From: CAZGXI01 sp964529715
GTDB lineage: Bacteria > Chloroflexota > Anaerolineae > Aggregatilineales > Ch27
Length of the DNA stretch: 64,000 bases
Direction of reading: 5' to 3'
NCBI GenBank assembly: GCA_964529715.1
Contig: CAZGXI010000011.1
Span: 57,350-121,349 of the forward strand
The notes below the pieces were generated by a model that was given only the letters and a program-made list of their open reading frames with translations, made no database searches and was not told the DNA's origin. Numbering within the stretch: position 1 is the stretch's first letter; every line of letters begins with the position of its first letter. The position numbers and the translations under genes were made by a program. Of this stretch, positions 42,251 through 50,665 are shown piece by piece.

Positions 42251-43531
42251 ATGCGCATCGGCGTGCGCGGTAAGATTCCCCTGCGCGGCGTGTACCGTCC
42301 GGGCGGCAGCAGTAACGCCGCCCTGATTCTGATTGCCGCCGCCCTGCTGACCGACCAGCCGGTGACGTTGCGCGGCGCGCCCGATACCCTCAGCGTCGCT
42401 GCCATGCTGGAGATCGCGGAACGGCTGGGCGCGCGGATCGCGCATGATGGCGACACGGTGATGTTGGAGACGCCTGCCATCACCACCCGCACCCTCAGCC
42501 GCGAGATGACCTCGGCCAAAGTCGGCGCGGTCATGTTTGCGGCGGCAGTGTTGGCCCGGCGCGGCTATCTGCACCTGGAAGTGGACTATCCCCTCAATCG
42601 TCTGTATACCCATCTCACCGCCCTGCGCGACCTGGGTTGTCGTGTGACGACGACGCAACAGGCCGCCGCCGAAAGCGCGGTGGACGTGACCTACACACCC
42701 TGGGAGCGGCGCGAAATCGTGTTGGCGCAGACCAGCGTCACGGCGACGGCGCTGGCGGCCATGCTGGCCGCAGCCACGCCCGGCGAAACGATCCTGCGCA
42801 ACGCCGCCTCTGAGCCGCAGGTGCAAGACCTGCTGGCCCTGCTGATCCAGATGGGCGTGCAGGTCGAGGGCGCGGGGTCGAACCTGTTGCGCATCCGGGG
42901 GCAGACGGGGTTGCACGGGGGGACGGGACAGGTCGGCCCGGACCACATCGAGGCGGCCAGTGTGGCGGCTATCGCTGCGCTCAGCGGCGGGCGGCTGGAC
43001 ATCGAGGGGGTGCGCGGGGCAGACCTGCGCCTGATTGCCAGGGTGTATGCCCGGCTGGGCGTGCGCCTGGATGTTGACGACGATCACGTGCATGTGCCGC
43101 GCCACGAGTCCTTGCACATCGCCGATCTGGGGGAGGAGGCCGACCTGAGCGTGGAAACCGCGCCCTGGCCGGGTTTTCCGTCGGACCTGGCAGCCGTGGC
43201 GACGCTGATTGCCACGCAGTCCCAGGGGACCGTCCTCATTCACGAGAAGTTGTTCGACAACCGACTGTTGTTCGTCGATAAGCTCAAAGGCTTCGGGGCG
43301 CAGATCGTGCTGTGCGATCCGCACCGCGCCATTGTGGTCGGCCCGACGCCGCTGCGCGCCGACTACCTGGATACGCCGGATGTGCGCACCGGCCTGGCGC
43401 TGGTCGGCGCGGCCTTGTGTGCAGAGGGCGAAACGGTCATCGACGGCGCGGAGCAACTTGACTGGAATTTCGAGGGCGTGCTGGAAAAGTTGCAGGCCCT
43501 CGGCGCACAGATGCGCGTGTTAGAGCGATAG
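42251..43531 (+). CDS. MurA-like EPSP-transferase-fold protein lacking key catalytic residues
   Basis: 426 residues, full-length fold. MurA adds enolpyruvate to UDP-GlcNAc. The framework fits: 'RNAASEPQVQDLLALLIQMG', 'TAPWPGFPSDLAAV' (about 300-313, with the catalytic-type Asp), 'LFDNRLLFVDKLKGFGAQI', 'DVRTGLALVGAAL'. But the N-terminal 'SGAKNAAL' of MurA reads 'PGGSSNAAL', losing the catalytic Lys. The loop with the essential Cys and its Arg ('PGGCAIGARPVDLH') is replaced by 'VDYPLNRLYTHL'. The late Arg of 'DRGYE' reads 'DWNFE'. It is probably not a standard MurA; a modified substrate or a regulatory role is possible. No true MurA is in the window. Confidence 0.85.
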   Translation: MRIGVRGKIPLRGVYRPGGSSNAALILIAAALLTDQPVTLRGAPDTLSVAAMLEIAERLGARIAHDGDTVMLETPAITTRTLSREMTSAKVGAVMFAAAVLARRGYLHLEVDYPLNRLYTHLTALRDLGCRVTTTQQAAAESAVDVTYTPWERREIVLAQTSVTATALAAMLAAATPGETILRNAASEPQVQDLLALLIQMGVQVEGAGSNLLRIRGQTGLHGGTGQVGPDHIEAASVAAIAALSGGRLDIEGVRGADLRLIARVYARLGVRLDVDDDHVHVPRHESLHIADLGEEADLSVETAPWPGFPSDLAAVATLIATQSQGTVLIHEKLFDNRLLFVDKLKGFGAQIVLCDPHRAIVVGPTPLRADYLDTPDVRTGLALVGAALCAEGETVIDGAEQLDWNFEGVLEKLQALGAQMRVLER

Positions 43532-43575
43532 ATTGTAGTGCTGGCAGCTGAAGGCAATATGCAAGGGAGGGGAGA

Positions 43576-46104
43576 ATGGATCGAAAATTGGCCCTGATCG
43601 CTCTTAGTATCCTGCTTTTGCTGACTGTTCTGCCTACGTTGGCCCAGGAAGGCGGCGAGGCGTTGGCCCCGCCGGAGATTCCGGGCGTGGCAGTGTATAT
43701 TCCCTTTCCGGTAGACATCACCCTGGACGGCGACCTGACCGACTGGGCGGGCGTCACGTCGGTGCTGGTGGATCGCGGCACCATGCTTTCTGACGACCCG
43801 GCGGAAAACGGCTCGTTCACCTTTGCCCTGGCCGCCGACGCCGAGACGCTCTACCTCTACATGACCATGCCAGACCGCAACATCATCACCGGGCAGCATG
43901 GCACGAATTTCTGGAATGAAGACTCGCTGGAGTTCTACCTCAACCTCAGCGGCGACCTGACCCGCACCAGTTACGGCGAGGGCGTGTTCCAGGTGAACAT
44001 CAACCCCGGCGACATCGGCAACACCGACCCGGCGGCGATCACCGTGACAGGCACGAATGCCAGTCAGTCTGGGGCGCAGGCGTTCGTCTTTGCAACCGAA
44101 GACGGCTGGGGCTTCGAGGCCGCCGTCTCGCTGGCAGAGTGGGGCATCACGCCGGAGCACGGGTTGGAGATCGGCGTCCAGGCGCACGCCAACGGCGCCA
44201 GCGAGCAAAACCGCGATGTGAAGCTGATCTGGTCGCTGGCCGACGAGAACGATACGTCGTACCAGAACCCCAGCCTGTTCGGGCGCGGCATCTTCTTCGA
44301 GGTCGGGCGGGAGGATGTTCCTCTGCCTGCTGACCTGCCGGCGGCAGCCGCCGAACCTGCTGCGCCGGAGGAATGGGTCAGCGTCAACCAGACCGGCTAC
44401 CTGCCTGCCGCTCCCAAGCGCGCCGTGTACGCCGATGATACCGAAGGCCCGCTGACCTGGCGCCTGGTCGATGCGGCGACGGGCGAAGTGTGGATGATCG
44501 GGCGCACGCGCGGTAATGCACTCGACGAGGCGACGGGCGGCGTGGCGCATGTGGCGGATTTTTCGCGCTTTGCCCGGCCCGGCACCTATGTGGTGGTGAT
44601 CAACGGCGTGGAGAGCGCCCCCTTCGAGATCGGTGAGGACATCTACGCCCCCCTGCGCATCGACGCGCTGCGCTACTTCTATCTCAATCGCAGCGGTATC
44701 GAACTGGAAGCGCCCTACGCGGGCGATTGGGCGCGTCCGGCGGGGCATCTGTCTGACAATAACGTGACCTGTTTCCGAGGGCGCGACGCCGACCGCGTGA
44801 ACTGGCCCGGCTGCGATTATACCCTGGACGTGCGCGGCGGCTGGTATGACGCGGGCGACTATGGCAAATATGTGGTCAACGGCGGCATTTCCGTCTGGAC
44901 GTTGCTGAACATGTACGAGCGCGATCCGCAGGCGTTCGCCGACGGCGACCTGAACATTCCCGAAAGTGGCAACGGGGTGCCGGATGTGCTGGACGAGGCG
45001 CGCTGGGAGATGGAATTCCTGTTGGCGATGCAGGTGCCGCAGGGTGAAGACCTGGCGGGCATGGTCCACCACAAGATTCACGACGTGAGCTGGGCCGGGA
45101 TGCCGCTGCTGCCGCCGACACAATACGACAACCGCACGGCCAATCCCAACGCCTACGCCGGGCGCTACCTCTACCCACCGAGCACCGCCGCCACGTTGAA
45201 CCTGGCCGCGACCGCCGCCCAGTGTGCGCGCATCTGGCGCGAGATCGATTCCGACTTCGCCGACCGCTGCCTGATCGCGGCGGAGACGGCTTGGCAGGCA
45301 GCGATGGAGCACCCAGACCTGCTGGCCGGGCGCACGCCGGGTCAGGGCGGCGGCGACTACAGCGATACAAACGTGGAGGACGAGTTCTTCTGGGCCGCCG
45401 CCGAGTTGTTCATCACTACCGGTGACGTGACTTACCGCGATTACCTGGCCGCGTCGATGTACTTCGGCGCGTTCCCTGGCCTGGAAGCGGGCAACGTCTC
45501 GGCCATGTACTGGGGCGACACGGCGGCGCTCGGCACGATCTCGCTGGCGACGCAGCCGAACGGCCTCTCCAGCCGCCAGACTGCCGCGTTGCGGCGGCAG
45601 ATCACGCGGACGGCGGACCGCTATCTGGAGACGCAGGCGACCCAGGCTTATCCCGTGCCGCTGCCGGTGGACGGGTACTACTGGGGGTCGAACTCCAGCG
45701 TGCTCAACAATGCGCTGCTGCTGGCCCTGGCCTACGACTTCACCGGCGACGCACGCTACCTGAATGGTGCCATCGGCTGCATGGACTATCTGCTGGGGCT
45801 GAACGGCCTGGGGCGTAGCTTCGTTTCGGGCTATGGCGAGGTGGCGATGGAGCATCCGCATCATCGCTTCTGGGCCAACCAGCCGGCGAATGGCTTTCCG
45901 CCGCCGCCGCCGGGCGCGGTGGCCGGTGGCCCGAACGGCAATCCCGATGATCCGGCTGCGCAGGCTGCTGCTCTGGCGGAGCGGCCTGTCGCGTTGCGTT
46001 ACCTCGACGACATGGGTTCTTACACGACCAACGAGGTGGCGATCAACTGGAACGCGCCGCTGGCGTGGCTGGCGGCCTTCCTGGATGAGCAGGCCGGGGA
46101 ATAG
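43576..46104 (+). CDS. Secreted GH9 endoglucanase with N-terminal CBM9-like and Ig domains
   Basis: 842 residues with a signal peptide (LALIALSILLLLTVLPTLAQ). About 45-245: carbohydrate-binding domain of the CBM9 type ('DITLDGDLTDWAG', 'FWNEDSLEFYLNLSGD'). About 270-350: Ig-like CelD N-domain ('WVSVNQTGYLPAAPKRAVYA', 'YVVVINGVESAPFEIG'). The rest is a GH9 catalytic domain with 'GGWYDAGDYGKYV' near 421-433 (base and nucleophile Asp), 'NGVPDVLDEARWEMEFLL', 'HPHHRFW' near 760 and the acid Glu in 'TNEVAINWNAPL' near 818. It hydrolyses beta-1,4-glucans outside the cell. Confidence 0.93.
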   Translation: MDRKLALIALSILLLLTVLPTLAQEGGEALAPPEIPGVAVYIPFPVDITLDGDLTDWAGVTSVLVDRGTMLSDDPAENGSFTFALAADAETLYLYMTMPDRNIITGQHGTNFWNEDSLEFYLNLSGDLTRTSYGEGVFQVNINPGDIGNTDPAAITVTGTNASQSGAQAFVFATEDGWGFEAAVSLAEWGITPEHGLEIGVQAHANGASEQNRDVKLIWSLADENDTSYQNPSLFGRGIFFEVGREDVPLPADLPAAAAEPAAPEEWVSVNQTGYLPAAPKRAVYADDTEGPLTWRLVDAATGEVWMIGRTRGNALDEATGGVAHVADFSRFARPGTYVVVINGVESAPFEIGEDIYAPLRIDALRYFYLNRSGIELEAPYAGDWARPAGHLSDNNVTCFRGRDADRVNWPGCDYTLDVRGGWYDAGDYGKYVVNGGISVWTLLNMYERDPQAFADGDLNIPESGNGVPDVLDEARWEMEFLLAMQVPQGEDLAGMVHHKIHDVSWAGMPLLPPTQYDNRTANPNAYAGRYLYPPSTAATLNLAATAAQCARIWREIDSDFADRCLIAAETAWQAAMEHPDLLAGRTPGQGGGDYSDTNVEDEFFWAAAELFITTGDVTYRDYLAASMYFGAFPGLEAGNVSAMYWGDTAALGTISLATQPNGLSSRQTAALRRQITRTADRYLETQATQAYPVPLPVDGYYWGSNSSVLNNALLLALAYDFTGDARYLNGAIGCMDYLLGLNGLGRSFVSGYGEVAMEHPHHRFWANQPANGFPPPPPGAVAGGPNGNPDDPAAQAAALAERPVALRYLDDMGSYTTNEVAINWNAPLAWLAAFLDEQAGE

Positions 46105-46128
46105 GGCGCGGCGCTTAAGGGTGTTGTT

Positions 46129-46158
46129 GTGGGGGCGACCGGTCGGGGTCGCCCCTGC
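46129..46158. repeat. Variable-core palindrome GTGGGGGCGACC/GGTCGCCCCTGC
   Basis: Between the GH9 gene and the hydrolase gene. Another member of the GTAGGGGCG family, with an imperfect core. Confidence 0.75.
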
Positions 46159-46176
46159 GTTTTTCGGGCTGCGTGG

Positions 46177-46185
46177 TGTTATAAT
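46177..46185 (+). promoter_or_regulatory. Extended -10 promoter for the hydrolase-MurF gene pair
   Basis: TGT-TATAAT, an exact TGn-TATAAT, 38 bp upstream of the TTG start at 46223. Confidence 0.55.
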
Positions 46186-46222
46186 GCACCCCGTTTGGCG
46201 CCGTTAGAGAGGGTTATTACTT

Positions 46223-47017
46223 TTGACGACCGATGTACCTGTACAGACGCTTCACGTCGCCGGGCTGATCACGCGCTGCGCTGTTACCGGCAGCGGCCCG
46301 GCAAACGTTTTGGCGCTGCACGGTTGGGGCGGGCAGATCGCCTCGTTCTGGCCGGTGGCGCAGGGCCTGGCGCCCGAAAAATACACCGTGCACCTGCTGG
46401 ACCTGCCCGGCTTCGGCGGGACGGCTCTCCCGCCTGAACCGTGGGGCGTGACGGACTACGCCCGCTTCGTGTGCGCCTATCTGGACGCGCAGGGCCTGGC
46501 GCGCGTGCACTTGCTGGGCCATTCCTTCGGCGGGCGGATCGGGCTGGTGCTGGGCGCGGACCACGCGGATCGGATCGGCAAGATGGTCCTGGCGGACAGT
46601 GCGGGCGTGCGTCCGCCCAAAAGCGCGGTGGCGGACCTGCGGCGCATGGTTGTGAAGGCGGGCAAGGCGATGCTGCACCTGCCCGTGCTACGATCCTTTT
46701 ACGAACCGCTGCGCCGCCGGCTTTACCGGGGCCTCGGCGAGACGGATTATCTGGAGGCGGGCGCGCTGCGGGAGACCTTCGTGCGCGTGATCGAGGAGGA
46801 CCTGCTGCCCTATGCGGCGCGCGTCACGGTTCCGACGCTGCTCATCTGGGGCGAACACGACACGGCGACCCCGTTGTGGCAGGGCCGGGCGCTCGAACAG
46901 GCCATCCCCGACGCCGGGCTGGTGATCTTTTCCGGCGCGGGGCATTTCAGCTATCTGGACCGTCTACCGGAGTATCTGCGCGTGGTGGATCACTTTCTGG
47001 CGGGTGCGGCGGCCTGA
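46223..47017 (+). CDS. Alpha/beta hydrolase
   Basis: 264 residues, starting with TTG (TTDVPVQTLHVAGLITR) after GAGAGGG. Catalytic triad: Ser in 'LLGHSFGGRIGL', Asp in 'LIWGEHDTATPL', His in 'FSGAGHFSYLDRLPEY'. Oxyanion 'LALHGWGGQIASFW'. No signal peptide. It is first of a unit with the MurF-like gene (77 bp). The position beside cell-wall genes hints at envelope metabolism, but the substrate is unknown. Confidence 0.85.
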   Translation: MTTDVPVQTLHVAGLITRCAVTGSGPANVLALHGWGGQIASFWPVAQGLAPEKYTVHLLDLPGFGGTALPPEPWGVTDYARFVCAYLDAQGLARVHLLGHSFGGRIGLVLGADHADRIGKMVLADSAGVRPPKSAVADLRRMVVKAGKAMLHLPVLRSFYEPLRRRLYRGLGETDYLEAGALRETFVRVIEEDLLPYAARVTVPTLLIWGEHDTATPLWQGRALEQAIPDAGLVIFSGAGHFSYLDRLPEYLRVVDHFLAGAAA

Positions 47018-47094
47018 GAGTGCTATGCCGGAAACTGACCTGAAAGCAATCTCTGAACGCGGCCTAGCCGCAGCCGGAAGGGGCAGATCAAACG

Positions 47095-48741
47095 ATGCCT
47101 GATGGCCTGATTGCGCTGTGGTTTTTGGCCGGGCTGTGGCGGATGATCCGCTGCGCCCGCTATTTCCAGATCGAAGAGTACATGGCCGGGCGCTTTGCCC
47201 GCTGGCTGCGCGCCCATCCAGAAAAGTGGAACTGGCAGCGGGCAGGCGGCGCGTGGATCGCGGCGGCCATCGGGAGTTTTGTCACCTCCGGTGTGAGCGA
47301 TCTCGTCCCGGCGCTGTTGCACGGCGCGGCGGCGCTGATCGCGTTCTGGCAGCCGCCGGAGCGCGAGGTCAAAAAGAAGTTTGTGCGCACGCAGCGCGCC
47401 CTACGCCTGCTGATCGCCGCGTCTGCCGGGTTTGGCCTCGCCACCGTCCTCGGCGCGCGGCTGCTGGGGGCGATCCTCCCCAGCGAACTGCGCGCGCCGA
47501 TCTATACGGCGGCGGGGTTGCTCGGCCTTATCCTTTACCTGATCAGTCCACTGTTCCTCATCGTGGGCAATGTGGCGGCGGTTCCGGTAGAAGCGGGCCT
47601 GCGGCGGCTATACCTGTTCCGCGCGGCGCGCACGCTGCGGCGGCTCAACCCGACCGTGATCGGCATCACGGGCAGCTACGGCAAGACCAGCACCAAGCAC
47701 TACCTCGCGCACATCCTGAATGCGCGCTACCGGGCCATCGCCACACCCAAAAGCTACAACACCCTGATGGGCGTCACGCTGGCGATCAACACCTTGCTCA
47801 AGCGCGCGCGCGAACTCGATTATTTTCTGGTGGAGATGGGCGCGTATGTTCCGGGCGAGATCGCGCGCATCTGTCGGCTCACGCGCCCGCAGATCAGCAT
47901 CGTGACGGCAGTCGGGCCGCAACATCTGGAACGTTTCGGCTCGCTGGAGAACACCGCTCGTGCCAAGTTCGAGATCGTGGCCGCCCTGCCGCCGGACGGC
48001 GCGGCCATCCTGAACGGCGACGACCCCAATGTGCGCGCGATGGCGGAGCGTGCAGCGGTGGAGACGGTGATCCTGGTGAGTCAGCAGCCCTCTTCTTCGC
48101 CCCTCCCTGCCTGCGGGAAGGGGACAGGGGTGGGGTTCGTGGCCGCCAACGTGCGCGAATCGCTGGACGGGCTGGATTTCGACGTGACCGACGTGGCCAC
48201 CGGCGAGACGCGCCATTTTCACGCGCCGCTCTACGGCTTGCACAACGTAACGAACATCCTGCTGGCGACCGCCGCCGCGCGGCATTGTGGCCTTTCGCTG
48301 GCGGAGATCGCGCTGCGTGTTGCCTCGTTGGAGCCGTTTGAACACCGTCTGCAACGCAAAGTTCAGCCGGGCGGCCTGATCGTGTTGGACGACGCCTACA
48401 GCGCCAATCCGGTCGGTGCGCGGGAGGCGCTGCGCGTGTTGGGCCTACATACCCAGGGGCGGCGTATCCTGATCACGCCGGGCATGGTCGAACTGGGGCC
48501 GGTGCAGGAGGCGGAGAATCGTCAGTTAGGACGGCTTGCCGCCGACTATGCCACCGACATCGTTCTGGTTGGGACGGCGCAGACTCGTCCGATTGCCGAA
48601 GGGGTGCGCGCCACCGCCTTCGATCCGGCGCGGCTGCGCGTCTTCGAGACGACGGGCGAGGCCACTGCCTGGCTGCGCGCCGAGGCGCGGGCGGGCGACA
48701 CGGTGCTGTTCTTGAACGATTTGCCGGATACCTATCTGTAG
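47095..48741 (+). CDS. Membrane-anchored MurF-like Mur ligase
   Basis: 548 residues. Residues 1-175 hold about four hydrophobic segments (LIALWFLAGLWRMI; LVPALLHGAAALIAFW; LLIAASAGFGLATVLGARLL; AAGLLGLILYLISPLFLIVG). From about 180 a Mur ligase begins: P-loop 'VIGITGSYGKTSTKHYL' (190-197), 'KSYNTLMGVTLAINTLLK', 'FLVEMGAYVPGEIA', 'LYGLHNVTNILLATAAARH', 'VLDDAYSANPVGAREAL'. It fits MurF (adds D-Ala-D-Ala to UDP-MurNAc-tripeptide), and ddl lies two genes on. MurF is normally soluble; the helices are unusual. A PSSSPLPACGKG-coding repeat (48084-48135) is in frame near residue 335. Confidence 0.85.
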   Translation: MPDGLIALWFLAGLWRMIRCARYFQIEEYMAGRFARWLRAHPEKWNWQRAGGAWIAAAIGSFVTSGVSDLVPALLHGAAALIAFWQPPEREVKKKFVRTQRALRLLIAASAGFGLATVLGARLLGAILPSELRAPIYTAAGLLGLILYLISPLFLIVGNVAAVPVEAGLRRLYLFRAARTLRRLNPTVIGITGSYGKTSTKHYLAHILNARYRAIATPKSYNTLMGVTLAINTLLKRARELDYFLVEMGAYVPGEIARICRLTRPQISIVTAVGPQHLERFGSLENTARAKFEIVAALPPDGAAILNGDDPNVRAMAERAAVETVILVSQQPSSSPLPACGKGTGVGFVAANVRESLDGLDFDVTDVATGETRHFHAPLYGLHNVTNILLATAAARHCGLSLAEIALRVASLEPFEHRLQRKVQPGGLIVLDDAYSANPVGAREALRVLGLHTQGRRILITPGMVELGPVQEAENRQLGRLAADYATDIVLVGTAQTRPIAEGVRATAFDPARLRVFETTGEATAWLRAEARAGDTVLFLNDLPDTYL

Positions 48742-48772
48742 AATCGCCGGGAAGTGAATTCCCCGGCTAAGC
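48742..48772. repeat. Short CGCCGGGAA..TTCCCCGGC palindrome
   Basis: A reduced form of the element at 1589-1691, directly after the MurF-like stop codon. Confidence 0.55.
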
Positions 48773-48796
48773 GGCGAACGACAAGGAGTTGTGGTG

Positions 48797-49303
48797 ATGC
48801 CCAAAACCCTCTGCGGCGACCGCTGGCTTTCCCTGATCCAGGGCGACGACGGCACGGCCTACGTCCATTCCGGCGATGGCGTGATGATTGTGCCGCTCAC
48901 GGCGCGCGGCAACGTGATCTTGATCACCGAGCCGTCGCCCGCGTTCGGCGGCGAGCCGACGCTTGTGTTGCCCGGCGGCGAAGTGGAGACGGACGAGCCG
49001 ACGGCAGAGACCGCCAACCGCGAGCTTCAGGAGGAGATCGGCTTCAGGGCTGCGCAGCTGGACCTGCTGGGCGAACTGCGGCCCTGGAGCAAGTACCTGC
49101 ATATGCGCCTGTGGGTCCACCTGGCGCGCAGCCTGACGCCCGCCACCCTCCAGGGGGATGAGCCGTACTCCATCGGCGTTGAGTCTTGCCCCCTAGCCGC
49201 GTTCGAGTCGCTGATCGAGTCGGGCCGCCTACGCGACTCCAGCGCCATTGCCGCGTTGTATCTGGCCCGGCGCTTTTTGGAAAAGGAGAACGTATCCTCA
49301 TGA
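48797..49303 (+). CDS. NUDIX hydrolase
   Basis: 168 residues from the ATG at 48797 (AAGGAG upstream). The Nudix box is complete: GGEVETDEPTAE..., then 'NRELQEEIGF', with the conserved G, E, R-E-L, E-E and G at the right spacing. It has the ADP-ribose pyrophosphatase-like 'WSKYLHMRLWVHLARSL' after the box. The stop overlaps the ddl start (ATGA), so the two are co-translated. Confidence 0.88.
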   Translation: MPKTLCGDRWLSLIQGDDGTAYVHSGDGVMIVPLTARGNVILITEPSPAFGGEPTLVLPGGEVETDEPTAETANRELQEEIGFRAAQLDLLGELRPWSKYLHMRLWVHLARSLTPATLQGDEPYSIGVESCPLAAFESLIESGRLRDSSAIAALYLARRFLEKENVSS

Positions 49304-50493
49304 GCAGCAGCAAGCTAACCGTCGGCGTGATCTTCGGCAGCCGCTCGGTCGAACATGACGTATCCATTGTCACGGCGCAGCAGGTGATGCAGGCGCTCGA
49401 TCCTAACCGCTACGAGGTCGCGCCGATCTACATCACCCGCGACGGCGTATGGCTGACCGGCGACCCGCTTCGCCAACTGGACAACTTCAAGGACGACAAA
49501 ATCACCGAAGTGCTGGGCGTCAAGGAAACCATGCTCAGTTCTAGCACTGCTTTCAAGGGCATCATCACCCCGCCGCTGTCGGGTCTGCTGGGACGCAGCA
49601 GCCTGCGCAAGCTGGACGTGCTCTTTCCGGTGGTGCACGGCTCGCACGGCGAAGACGGCACATTGCAAGGGCTGTTCGAGCTGGTGGACCTGCCTTATGT
49701 CGGCTGCGGCGTCATGGCCTCGGCCATTGCCATCGACAAGCCGATGACCAAGACAGTCCTGCGAGCCAACGGCATCCCGGTGCTGGATGGCTTCACGGTG
49801 ACGCGCCAGACCTGGCTTCAGGACCGCGAGGGCATGTTGGACCGCATCGAGGGGGCGCTGGCCTACCCGCTGTTCGTCAAACCGGCCACCCTGGGGTCGA
49901 GCATCGGCGTGGCCCGCGCTGCCGACCGCGCCATGCTGGGCATTGCCATCGATGTGGCGGCCAACTTCGACCAGCGCATCCTGATCGAACCGGCGGTCGA
50001 GGGCGGCATCGAGGTCAACTGCGCCGTGCTGGGCAACTTCGACGACATCCGCGCCTCGGTGTGTGAGCAGCCGATCTCGTGGCAGGAATTTTTGACCTAT
50101 GAGGAAAAATACCTGCGCGATGCCGGGGGCATGAAAGGGGCAGAGCGCAAAATCCCTGCGCCCATCGGCGAGGACCTCACGGCGCGTGTCCAACAGACGG
50201 CCATTGACGCCTTCAAGGCGATCAACGGGCGAGGCACGGCGCGTGTGGACTTTTTGGTGAAGCCGGAGACGGGCGAGATTTACGTCAACGAACTGAATAC
50301 CCTGCCTGGTTCGCTGGCTTTTTACCTGTGGGAAGCCGAGGGCCTTTCGCCGCGTGCCTTCCTGGACGAGTTGATCCGCCTGGCACGCGAAGCGCACGCC
50401 GCCAAGCGCCAGACGACGTACAACTATAAGACCGGCCTGATCGCGCACGCCGCCGCGCACGGCCTGAAGGGCGTCAAAGGCGTGAAGGCGTAG
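49300..50493 (+). CDS. ddl: D-alanine--D-alanine ligase
   Basis: 397 residues from the ATG at 49300, overlapping the Nudix stop. It makes D-Ala-D-Ala for peptidoglycan. Signatures: 'VGVIFGSRSVEHDVSIVTA', 'VLFPVVHGSHGEDGTLQGLF', 'PLFVKPATLGSSIGVARA', 'ARVDFLVKPETGEIYVNELN', 'NTLPGSLAFYLWEAEGLS'. ATP-grasp fold, including the basic KPA..GSS loop. The C-terminal 'KTGLIAHAAAHGLKG' is an extra. It follows the MurF-like ligase, the enzyme that uses its product. Confidence 0.95.
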   Translation: MSSSKLTVGVIFGSRSVEHDVSIVTAQQVMQALDPNRYEVAPIYITRDGVWLTGDPLRQLDNFKDDKITEVLGVKETMLSSSTAFKGIITPPLSGLLGRSSLRKLDVLFPVVHGSHGEDGTLQGLFELVDLPYVGCGVMASAIAIDKPMTKTVLRANGIPVLDGFTVTRQTWLQDREGMLDRIEGALAYPLFVKPATLGSSIGVARAADRAMLGIAIDVAANFDQRILIEPAVEGGIEVNCAVLGNFDDIRASVCEQPISWQEFLTYEEKYLRDAGGMKGAERKIPAPIGEDLTARVQQTAIDAFKAINGRGTARVDFLVKPETGEIYVNELNTLPGSLAFYLWEAEGLSPRAFLDELIRLAREAHAAKRQTTYNYKTGLIAHAAAHGLKGVKGVKA

Positions 50494-50665
50494 GAGCGCC
50501 GGTTTGTTGTTGAGCCGCACAATGAGTCGAAGTAAATCTCTGCGCCCCTGGCGATCTTGGCGGTGAAATGGTGTGGTCGCCGGGGCGCTTTGCGCGTCCG
50601 GCGCTTCCGCCTGTACAATCAAGCCGTCGAGTCGCATCGGACAGCGTGGTTGGGGAGGCCTGAGT
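50494..50665. other. Intergenic repeat remnant and promoter region
   Basis: Contains 'CTGGCGATCTTGGCGGT' near 50549, a remnant of the tandem unit at 60.0-60.3 kb, and TACAAT near 50613, a possible -10 for the lipoprotein gene. Confidence 0.4.
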
